A stretch of 9,164 nt of DNA from Candidatus Iainarchaeum sp. (lineage in GTDB: Archaea > Iainarchaeota > Iainarchaeia > Iainarchaeales > UBA10191), in NCBI GenBank assembly GCA_013331925.1, contig DUFJ01000068.1:695-9858 (forward strand). The letters run 5' to 3'. The position numbers and the translations under genes are program-made. Below are positions 1 through 6,035 of the stretch, one piece after another. The first letter of the stretch is position 1; each line of letters opens with the position of its first letter. Under the pieces are notes generated by a model. The model searched no databases and had not been told where the DNA came from. It saw only the letters and a program-made list of their open reading frames with translations.

Positions 1-572
1 CAAACTACTCCATTTTTGCATTTCATTTCCTTCCTTGCCTTTTCCAATGCTCTCTTTGAAGCTTTTTTTACAGCAGCAGCGTTTGAAATAACAAAAACTG
101 GCTTTTTGGTTTGGGCTTTGAGAATTTTTTTGATTGTTTCAGTTTGCGTGATTATTGCGTCACAGCTTTCAAGCTTTAATCTAATTAGCGGAGCGTATGC
201 AATTTTCCTCAATCCAGTCCATGTTTCAACGCCTGGATCATTTACTTCCAGGATTGTTTTCCCTTTAAATCCAAAACGCGCTAGAACGCTTAAAGGGTTT
301 ACTGAAAACCTTTCCTGGATTATTTCAAAATTTTTAAGCTTTTCAGAAAGCTTTCTTAACTCTTTTAGCCCTGAAATCCTGCCGCCAGCCTTTGGAAGGT
401 TGATGAAAGAAACTTTTAATCTTCCAAAAGCTTGAGGCTTTCCCTTGCCTCTGATGAAAAGTTCAACATCATTCCCCAATTTTGCAAGGTTTTGGCAGAT
501 TGAGAAAGAATGGCTGTGGCCTGCTGAATTGTTCTGCCATTCCTCGCCTAAAGCAAGGTATGCTATTTTCAT
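1..572 (-). CDS. GT4-family glycosyltransferase, N-terminal part (runs off the left edge)
   Basis: Minus-strand reading frame open from an ATG at 572 to the window edge: 190 codons plus 2 nt, no stop. It begins MKIAYLALGE, a first Rossmann strand. Then come GHSHSFSICQNLAKLG (about residues 18-33) followed by DVELFIRG, the helix and second strand typical of the N-terminal half of GT-B, GT4-type glycosyltransferases. Further matches to the fold are IIQERFSVNP (84-93), TILEVNDPG (106-114), DAIITQTETIKKIL (138-151) and VFVISNAA (159-166), which lead toward the linker. The C-terminal, nucleotide-sugar-binding domain with the E-x7-E motif would lie outside the window. The ATG overlaps the stop of the upstream GT9 gene as ATGA (572-569), with a purine-rich GAGAGTTGATG just before it, so it is very likely translationally coupled. 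Donor sugar and acceptor cannot be told. By context it extends the lipid-linked glycan in the cytoplasm. Confidence 0.85.
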   Translation of the reverse strand, partial: MKIAYLALGEEWQNNSAGHSHSFSICQNLAKLGNDVELFIRGKGKPQAFGRLKVSFINLPKAGGRISGLKELRKLSEKLKNFEIIQERFSVNPLSVLARFGFKGKTILEVNDPGVETWTGLRKIAYAPLIRLKLESCDAIITQTETIKKILKAQTKKPVFVISNAAAVKKASKRALEKARKEMKCKNGVV

Positions 573-1651
573 TTCATCAACTCTCTTGCTTTTTTAAAAA
601 CAGCCTCTGGAGTTATTGTGTCCATGAAATCCTGCCTTGGCTTTACGTCAAAGGTTCCCCTGGAATAGCAAGGCCATTCTTTATTCCTGGCTTGAAATGC
701 AAAGGCTTTTTTGGCTTTGGGAAATAGAATTCTTGATTCTGTAGGCCCGAAGATTCCAATAGTTGGGCATTTCACAGCAAGCGCAATGTGCATTAATCCT
801 GTGTCGTTTCCGATGAAAGCTTTTGCTTTTGAAATCAGGAAGGCTGTTTCCTTCAAGCCAAGCTTTCCTGTCAAATCCATGATTTTTCCATTCTCCGTTA
901 CTAGAGATGTTGTTTCCCTGCTTCCGCTTTCGCCTGCAGCACCACAGAAGACAACCGGAATTTTGCGTTTTAGCAGAAATCCCGCAAGCGTTGCAAAATT
1001 TGCATTGCCCCAGTTTTTCGCTTCAGCGCCTTCCCTGGTGTTAGGGTTTAGAATTACAAACTTTGAAAGCCTTTCCTTTTTTAGGATTGCCTCGACTTTT
1101 TTGCTTTTTTCAACCCCCAAAACATAATCCTTGCTTTCAATCCTACAGCCTATTGCTTTTGCAATCAGGAGGTAGTTTTCAATCCAAGGGTTCTCATCGC
1201 TTGCTTTCAAGGCAGGGGTTTTAAAGTTTGCGAAAACGCGTTGGCCTTTCAAAAATCCCAAAACATATTTTGGATTTAGTTCTCGAGTGATGAATGATGC
1301 TTCTGCGGAATCATTTAATGAAACAACAAGGTCAAAGTGTTCTTCGGGCTTTTTTGCTGCAATCTTGTCAAGGAAATGGTTTAATTCCGCAACTTCCTTG
1401 CTTGCAGGCTTGCAATAGAGTGTTTTTTCTGCTTTTGGAAATTCTCCGCAAATTGCTCTGATTGCAGGAGTGCTCATTAGGTAGTCTCCGATGCCGTAAA
1501 GCTGTATGAAGAGGATTTTTTTCACTCTTTCCTTGCAAAATTTTTTTTCCTCCAGCCAGAATGATTTTGCAAGAAATCTTGCGACTGCCCTTAGAAGCTT
1601 TGTAGAATAATACTTTGGCATGCCTTGCATTGAAAGCTCTTTTTCGCTCAT
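569..1651 (-). CDS. GT9 (heptosyltransferase-like) glycosyltransferase
   Basis: 360-residue protein of the GT9 family (ADP-heptose:LPS heptosyltransferase type), a GT-B fold. Seen motifs are: ILFIQLYGIGDYLMSTPAIRA (about 46-66), the family's first strand and GD-x-L/M-x-TPA loop; NPNTREGAEAKNWG (202-215), then a helix and PVVFCGAAGE (232-241); MDLTGKLGLKETAFLISKA (258-276); the signature FIGNDTGLMHIALAV (279-293); and FGPTESR (301-307). The C-terminal end DFMDTITPEAVFKKARELM is also typical. A longer frame opens at 1765, but its extra 38 residues lie inside the preceding GT2 gene and resemble nothing. I chose ATG 1651 because it forms an ATGA overlap with that gene's stop. Residues 1-40 are a basic amphipathic extension, possibly for membrane association. 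Characterised members transfer heptose in Gram-negative LPS cores. The substrate here is unknown and heptose should not be assumed. The product likely extends the lipid-linked glycan. Confidence 0.9.
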   Translation of the reverse strand: MSEKELSMQGMPKYYSTKLLRAVARFLAKSFWLEEKKFCKERVKKILFIQLYGIGDYLMSTPAIRAICGEFPKAEKTLYCKPASKEVAELNHFLDKIAAKKPEEHFDLVVSLNDSAEASFITRELNPKYVLGFLKGQRVFANFKTPALKASDENPWIENYLLIAKAIGCRIESKDYVLGVEKSKKVEAILKKERLSKFVILNPNTREGAEAKNWGNANFATLAGFLLKRKIPVVFCGAAGESGSRETTSLVTENGKIMDLTGKLGLKETAFLISKAKAFIGNDTGLMHIALAVKCPTIGIFGPTESRILFPKAKKAFAFQARNKEWPCYSRGTFDVKPRQDFMDTITPEAVFKKARELMK

Positions 1652-2649
1652 TTGAAACCCGCCTTTTTCAAGAATCCGGCAGCTATTCCAAACCCTTGGA
1701 AAATTCCCCTGACTGGCAGAATAATAAGGCTGAAAATTCCCAAAGCAATGCTTTTCTTGAAGCATTTGATGATTAGGATTTTTTCAAGGTAATAAAAGCA
1801 GCCGTTAAGCAATATTCCAAAAGCCAAGAAAGCAGCATCAACCTCCAAAGTTGCGTTTCCAGTTAGAAAGAAGGAAAGCCATGCAGAAAAAATAAGTATT
1901 CCAATTCCCTGCAATAATGTTCCATAAAGAGTTCCTTTAGAAGTGTAAGAGTCTTTTGTCTTCTTTCCTGGATGCCTTTCATAAAGCAGGACTCTCCAAT
2001 ATCCCCTGTAAAACTTTGTCCGCAAATATTTCCAAAGGTTTTCAGGATGTGAGTGATATACAACGGCCTTTTCGCAAAAGACCATTTTCTTGCCTAACTC
2101 TGAAAGCTTGAAGCTCAAGTCAGGGTCTTCTCCAGAAGCCATTTTGTACTGTTCATCAAATCCGCCGACTTGAAAGAACTCCTTTTTCCGGTAGGCTGCA
2201 GCATAGCTTCCAATAAAATCAATAAATTCTTGCTTTTTCATTTTTTCATAGCGGGTTTCAATATCTGACTGGTCGAATAAAGCAATCAAAGCAGTCTGCT
2301 TTGTCTTGTAAGCGCCTTGAGCTCCAATAATCTCGGGATTTTTGAAAGGCTTTGAAAGCTCTTTAATAAAATTTCTTGCTGTGATGCAGTCAGAGTCTGT
2401 GAAAACAATCACCTCGCCTTTTGCTAGCCTTGCTCCGTTATTGCGCGCTGCTGCAGGCCCCGCATTCTCTTGCGAAATCACGCGGATTTTCTTGCCAAAC
2501 TCTTCAAGCACTTTCAAAGTATTGTCTTTTGAGCCGTCATCCCCTATTATTATTTCAAAAGGCTTCAAGGATTGTGAAAGCAGGGCTTGAACGCAAGCCT
2601 CGATTGTTTTTTCAGCATTGAATGCTGGCACTATCACTGAAATCTTCAT
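1648..2649 (-). CDS. GT2 glycosyltransferase B with C-terminal membrane helices
   Basis: 333 residues. The N-terminal GT-A domain opens with MKISVIVPAFNAEKTI, has GDDGSKDNT (36-44, nucleotide binding) and NAGPAAARNNGARLAKGEVIVF (62-83). The canonical DxD is TDSD (84-87), for metal and sugar-nucleotide binding. SYAAAYRKKEFFQVGGFDE (148-166) and SGEDPDLSFKL (172-182, the catalytic acidic ED region) complete an intact inverting GT2 core. After YHSHPENLWKYLRTKFYRGY come about three hydrophobic segments (roughly 245-262, 272-288, 300-325) that would anchor it in the membrane. It most likely adds a sugar from a nucleotide donor to the lipid-linked glycan on the cytoplasmic face. The ATG at 2649 lies 4 nt after the radical SAM stop and has no strong ribosome binding site, so reinitiation or coupling is likely. 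The stop overlaps the GT9 start (ATGA, 1651-1648). Sugar specificity cannot be predicted. Confidence 0.92.
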   Translation of the reverse strand: MKISVIVPAFNAEKTIEACVQALLSQSLKPFEIIIGDDGSKDNTLKVLEEFGKKIRVISQENAGPAAARNNGARLAKGEVIVFTDSDCITARNFIKELSKPFKNPEIIGAQGAYKTKQTALIALFDQSDIETRYEKMKKQEFIDFIGSYAAAYRKKEFFQVGGFDEQYKMASGEDPDLSFKLSELGKKMVFCEKAVVYHSHPENLWKYLRTKFYRGYWRVLLYERHPGKKTKDSYTSKGTLYGTLLQGIGILIFSAWLSFFLTGNATLEVDAAFLAFGILLNGCFYYLEKILIIKCFKKSIALGIFSLIILPVRGIFQGFGIAAGFLKKAGFK

Positions 2650-2653
2650 AGAA

Positions 2654-4189
2654 TCATTTCTTTAGCAGGTATTTCGCGAAAGTCTTTGCAGACTTGAAAA
2701 TGCGTTTTCTCTCTCCTGGCCTTGTAATGCTTTGGACTGCTTTTTTTGCGACATATCCTGGCCTTAGGTAAAATTCTCTCCTTCCAAGGTCGCAAAGCTG
2801 GACTAGCTCTTTAGCGCTCAAGCCAGGCCTTGAGACAATAGTGTTGTGCATGCCTTCAGAGTCAACCCATTCTTTGAAGTCCAGGGTAGTGAGGCACTGG
2901 TTTTGCTTGAAAAAATCAAAGCTTTCAGTGCCTGGATAGACCATTATTGGAAAGAATTGTGCAGTGTCAGGATCTAATTCTTTCGCAAATTCTATTGTTT
3001 TTTTGATTGTTTCCTTTGTTTCACCCTGGTTTCCAAGCATGAAACAGCCATGCACAAGAATTCCTGCCCTCTTCGCATCCTTCATGAACTGCCTGATGGT
3101 TTCAATCCTAGTGCCTTTCTTGATGCTGTTCAGGATTTCTTGCACCCCGCTTTCAAATCCAACGCAAAGCAGGCGGCAGCCTGCTTTTTTCATCCATTGC
3201 AGGGTTTCCAAGTCCACATCAGCCCTTGCATTACAGCTCCATGCGATTTTCACTTTTTGTTCAACAAGGCTTTTGCACAACTGCCTCACGCGCTCGCGGT
3301 TTGCAGTCAGGGTGTCATCTTCGATGAATATTTCTTTAACGTCCGGAAAGTTTTCTTTAATGTACTTGAATTCTTCCACAACGTTTTCAACGCTCCTGTG
3401 CCTATATGCCCTTCCGCTCATTGTTTGCGGCCAGACGCAAAACGTGCAGCGATGCGGGCAGCCTCTTCCTGTAAGTATCGTGATTTCAGGCCAGAGGTTT
3501 GCTGAGTAAAAATAGTTCTTGTAGTTCAAGTGCTTTTTGTACACTTTGCTTACAAAAGGCAGGTAATCCAAATTTTCAATGAATGGCATGTCAGGGTTTT
3601 CAGATATTTTTTTTCCGCTCCTGAAAACTAAGCCTTTCACTTTTTTCAATCTTGGTTTTTTCTTTTCCAACTCCAAAGCAAGATCGCGCAAAATATAGTC
3701 ATACTCATGCTTTGCAACCGCGCTGATTTTTTTGCTTAAGGAAAGTGATTCTTTAGGCAAGGCGCTTACATGCGGGCCAACAAGAACTGTGAATGCCTTG
3801 GGCAGTTTTTTCTTTAACTCTTCAGCAACTTTCACCTCATTGTAGATGCTTGCTGTGCTGGTGTCTAAAACAACCATGCCTGGTTTGAATTCTGCTGCTT
3901 TTTTTGCAGTTTCTTGCAGGGAAAGGCTTTCTGCAGGCGCGTCTAAAAGCATTGTTTCAAAACCTGCCTTTTCCAGAACGCCGGTGGTGTAAGCTAGCCA
4001 TAAGGGATAGTAGATTGTTCCGCCTTTTGTTACTGCCGGGCTTCTGCTAGAGCGGGAGAATTTTGGCAGGAACGGCGGGTTCAGCATTAGTATTTTCAGT
4101 CTTTTCTTTTGCATGTGCTCACTTAAAGACAGGTTTTTTTTGAATTTAAAGAATATTGGTAGCCTGCTGGGAATATTGCGCTTTTTCAA
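2654..4189 (-). CDS. B12-binding-domain radical SAM enzyme (HpnJ-like architecture)
   Basis: 511 residues from a TTG at 4189, or 486 from ATG 4114. Residues 30-165 form a B12-binding-like Rossmann domain: LKILMLNPPF, GGTIYYPLWLAYTTGVLEKAG, a strand GMVVLDTST and TVLVGPHVSA (134-143). I see no DxHxxG axial-histidine motif. The radical SAM core follows: ITILTGRGCPHRCTFCVWP (236-254) carries the CX3CX2C cluster ligands C244, C248 and C251, then EIFIEDDTLT (286-295), SCNARADVD (318-326), LLCVGFESG (340-348), GCFMLGNQGETKETI (381-395) and MVYPGTE (416-422). The layout and phrases such as WPQTMSGRAYRHRSVENVVEE resemble the HpnJ-type group of cobalamin-domain radical SAM proteins as I remember it. 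Reaction is unknown. Inside a glycan operon it probably alters a sugar, such as methylation or ring rearrangement, or the polyprenol lipid. The TTG makes a TTGA overlap with the preceding stop. The ATG fits the usual family start better and has GTGAG just upstream. Confidence 0.9.
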   Translation of the reverse strand: MKKRNIPSRLPIFFKFKKNLSLSEHMQKKRLKILMLNPPFLPKFSRSSRSPAVTKGGTIYYPLWLAYTTGVLEKAGFETMLLDAPAESLSLQETAKKAAEFKPGMVVLDTSTASIYNEVKVAEELKKKLPKAFTVLVGPHVSALPKESLSLSKKISAVAKHEYDYILRDLALELEKKKPRLKKVKGLVFRSGKKISENPDMPFIENLDYLPFVSKVYKKHLNYKNYFYSANLWPEITILTGRGCPHRCTFCVWPQTMSGRAYRHRSVENVVEEFKYIKENFPDVKEIFIEDDTLTANRERVRQLCKSLVEQKVKIAWSCNARADVDLETLQWMKKAGCRLLCVGFESGVQEILNSIKKGTRIETIRQFMKDAKRAGILVHGCFMLGNQGETKETIKKTIEFAKELDPDTAQFFPIMVYPGTESFDFFKQNQCLTTLDFKEWVDSEGMHNTIVSRPGLSAKELVQLCDLGRREFYLRPGYVAKKAVQSITRPGERKRIFKSAKTFAKYLLKK

Positions 4190-5076
4190 AGCAATAGCTT
4201 TCCAAACCTCAGGCTGCTGTAAAGCCTTACCATCTTCACCAAAGCAACATACAATGCGGCTGCCATGATTATTGCAATCTGATGAACGATAGTTTTTCCT
4301 TCAATCAGCGTAACGCCTTGCGGGCTTGAAAGTGCAAACGCTTTTTTGGTTTTTCCCTTCCACCACAATCCGGCTGCGGTTTCAAAATCCTTCAAAGGAT
4401 TTCGCAAAAACCCGAATTTTACGTCAAAAAACATTGCTGCGCGTTCCGAATGCTTTTTGAAAAGCAAGGCATCAAACCTGTGGATCTTCACTCTAGTCCA
4501 GGCATAAGCTAGTTTTTTCCCTAATCCTTCAGGGCTTTTGTGCTCGTGCTGGAATTTAGGCTCGTAGGTGAAGACGCTCTTGTATCCCTTGTCCCAAATC
4601 CTGAAGGCCAAATCAGTATCATCGCGGAAGCCTGTTTTTCCGTCATTAAAATCATTGCTAAAGCCTTGCATTTCTTCAAGCACTTTCTTCCTGAAGACAG
4701 TGCAGTTTCCGCCAGTTTCTGAAAAAGGGCTTACAAACGCTAGTTTTCCATTTTTATCCTGGCCAAAAAGCCTCAGGATTTTTCTCAAAAAACCTTTTTC
4801 CAGAATGCAGTCGCCTGCAGAAACGCACACAAAATCAGCCCTGGATTTTCCAATCCCGTAATTCAAGAGTTTTACCCTCCCCTTGCTTCCAGAGTTCAGG
4901 ATTTTGATTTTCTTCTCGAACCTTTTGTACAATTCCAGCACTTCAGCCCTTGACCTGTCATCAAGCACTAGCACTTCAGTCCTGTAGCCTTCCTGCTTTA
5001 GGGCGCTTTCAATAGCTTGCTGGATTGTTTCAGGCTGGTTGCGCGTTGCAATCAAAATGCTTGCTTGAGGCTTCAA
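4186..5076 (-). CDS. GT2 glycosyltransferase A, atypical DxD, single C-terminal helix
   Basis: 296 residues starting at TTG 5076. The start is convincing because translation from it gives MKPQASILIATRNQPETI, the exact GT2 opening, and the TTG forms a TTGA overlap with the Alg13-like stop. The GT-A core shows EVLVLDDRSR (34-43) and GRVKLLNYGIGKSRADFVCVSAGDC (66-90). Aligned to the other GT2 protein in this cluster, the DxD site reads A-G-D (87-89), so its first Asp is missing. Then come GGNCTVFRKKVLEEMQGF (122-139) and FRDDTDLAFRIWDKGY (150-165), the catalytic acidic region. One hydrophobic segment (about 264-281, IVHQIAIIMAAALYVALV) would anchor the C-terminus. It probably adds a sugar to the lipid-linked chain after the Alg13/14 step. 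The altered DxD could mean a different metal or donor handling, or reduced activity. The donor sugar is not predictable. Confidence 0.88.
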   Translation of the reverse strand: MKPQASILIATRNQPETIQQAIESALKQEGYRTEVLVLDDRSRAEVLELYKRFEKKIKILNSGSKGRVKLLNYGIGKSRADFVCVSAGDCILEKGFLRKILRLFGQDKNGKLAFVSPFSETGGNCTVFRKKVLEEMQGFSNDFNDGKTGFRDDTDLAFRIWDKGYKSVFTYEPKFQHEHKSPEGLGKKLAYAWTRVKIHRFDALLFKKHSERAAMFFDVKFGFLRNPLKDFETAAGLWWKGKTKKAFALSSPQGVTLIEGKTIVHQIAIIMAAALYVALVKMVRLYSSLRFGKLLL

Positions 5077-5579
5077 AAAACCGCCTTGAATTCTTTTTTG
5101 AAATAATTTCCCAGAATTTTAATGATTTTGGTTGGTGAACTTTTGCGCGCTGGCTTTTTCTTTTCTTCAAGCGCTTTTTCCACTGCTTTTTGCAAGTTCT
5201 GAATATCAAGGATTGCGGGGATTTTTTTTGCTTTGCTCACTGCCTCTACTAGCTCTAGCTGGTGGTCGTTGGTGTGTTCGCCAAAGCTTTCCAGCCTTGG
5301 AACCATTATCAACGGCTTTCCAAGCTGCAAGGCCCTTCCAATCACCCCTTCTCCCCCGTGGCTTATTACAGCGTCTGCTTTTCTCATCCAAGCGTCAAAC
5401 TCTTCAAGCCCTAATGCTTTTTTTGAAGGAAAGTTTTTTGGGATATAATCGCTAGCGCCAGATTGTGCAAAGAACCTTGCATTCTTGGTTCTTTCCGCAA
5501 TCCTGTCGGCTTCTTGAAGCAAGCGGTTGAACTGCTGCGGGTGAGTTCCAACAGCTATAAACACTAGCTTTTTTTTCAA
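5073..5579 (-). CDS. alg13: Alg13-like subunit of UDP-GlcNAc transferase (catalytic, donor-binding)
   Basis: 168 residues from TTG 5579: MKKKLVFIAVGTHPQQFNRL. VGTHPQQF (10-17) is the Alg13 N-terminal signature. The GT28-type donor-binding C-domain motif follows as ADAVISHGGEGVIGRALQLG (69-88), KPLIMVPR (88-95) and HTNDHQLELVEA (102-113). Eukaryotic Alg13 is the catalytic half of the enzyme that adds the second GlcNAc to GlcNAc-PP-dolichol. Bacterial relatives pair likewise, for instance in capsule synthesis. A longer frame opens at 5702, but its 41 extra residues lie inside the Alg14-like gene and do not resemble the family. I therefore take TTG 5579, which overlaps the Alg14-like stop by 4 nt (TTGA). 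The tail (about 138-168, lysine-rich) may touch the membrane or the partner. Direct adjacency to Alg14 and GPT makes the pathway assignment strong. The sugar itself (GlcNAc or another) is inferred. Confidence 0.9.
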   Translation of the reverse strand: MKKKLVFIAVGTHPQQFNRLLQEADRIAERTKNARFFAQSGASDYIPKNFPSKKALGLEEFDAWMRKADAVISHGGEGVIGRALQLGKPLIMVPRLESFGEHTNDHQLELVEAVSKAKKIPAILDIQNLQKAVEKALEEKKKPARKSSPTKIIKILGNYFKKEFKAVF

Positions 5580-6034
5580 AAAATCGAGCCCCCAAAAACA
5601 GCTTTCGGGTAAAACTTGCGGACTTTTTTCCACTGCACTATGAACAGGTCTGAGAGCAAATATGCAATCCTTCCGCTTACTGACGGCTTTGAAGGGCGGC
5701 AAAAGCTTTCAATGAAAACAATCCTTGCTCCTTTTAGTTTTCCTGCAATCAGCATTGGGACTGCAACGTCAGCGCCAGTGCTTATGATAGCGTCAGGCTT
5801 TTCTCTTTCCAGCACTTTCCATGCTTGTGCAAATGTTTGCAAAGTTGAAAAAGGGTTTCTCGCAGGCCTTTCCGCAAAATATACTTTCTCTTTTTTTGAA
5901 AGGCTTTCAGAATCCGCTCGCTTGAAGGTGAAGAAAAAGTGCTCAAATCTTGAATAGACTGGCTTTAGCTGGAGCATTTCCTGCAAGTGGCCTCCTGCAG
6001 AGCATGCAAGGCAAAGCTTGGGTTTTTTTCTCAT
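5576..6034 (-). CDS. alg14: Alg14-like subunit (acceptor-binding partner of Alg13)
   Basis: 152 residues. KLCLACSAGGHLQEMLQLKP (6-25) holds the Alg14 SAGGH-x-x-E motif. KPDAIISTGADVAVPMLIAG (79-98) and FIESFCRPSKPSVSGRIAYL (107-126), ending in SDLFIVQW (128-135), are the rest of the family pattern. Alg14 supplies the N-terminal, acceptor-binding half of a split GT-B enzyme and recruits Alg13 to the membrane. Eukaryotic Alg14 carries an N-terminal membrane anchor. None is visible here, as in bacterial homologues, so membrane contact may be peripheral through the hydrophobic AYLLSDLFIVQW stretch. The ATG at 6034 is one base after the GPT stop and has GAGG (6046-6043) 8 nt upstream. Its stop is in a T6-G-A8 run that also holds the TTG start of Alg13. 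Together the pair should elongate the GlcNAc-PP-lipid made by the preceding gene product. Confidence 0.92.
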   Translation of the reverse strand: MRKKPKLCLACSAGGHLQEMLQLKPVYSRFEHFFFTFKRADSESLSKKEKVYFAERPARNPFSTLQTFAQAWKVLEREKPDAIISTGADVAVPMLIAGKLKGARIVFIESFCRPSKPSVSGRIAYLLSDLFIVQWKKVRKFYPKAVFGGSIF

Positions 6035-6035
6035 T

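Noticed and set aside
16..435. Plus-strand open frame of 139 codons
   Set aside because: It is opposite the truncated GT4 gene, whose minus-strand translation gives a clear glycosyltransferase domain. The plus-strand product is low-complexity (rich in F, S and L) and resembles no family.
711..1127. Plus-strand open frame inside the GT9 gene, and similar plus-strand frames at 2964-3509, 3050-3505, 4568-4861, 5132-5455, 6433-6825 and 7885-8340
   Set aside because: All are antisense shadows of genes with strong family motifs. They show no recognisable domain.
569..1651. GT9 gene as evidence for a Gram-negative LPS locus
   Set aside because: The neighbouring AglB, GPT and Alg13/14 genes and TATA-type promoters point to archaeal N-glycosylation. 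There are no waa or lpx-type genes.
1652..1765. 38-residue N-terminal extension of the GT9 frame
   Set aside because: It lies within the membrane-helix coding region of the preceding GT2 gene and has no similarity to GT9 starts. ATG 1651 gives the usual 4-nt overlap.
5580..5702. 41-residue N-terminal extension of the Alg13 frame
   Set aside because: It overlaps the Alg14 gene in another frame, and the Alg13 signature begins immediately after TTG 5579.
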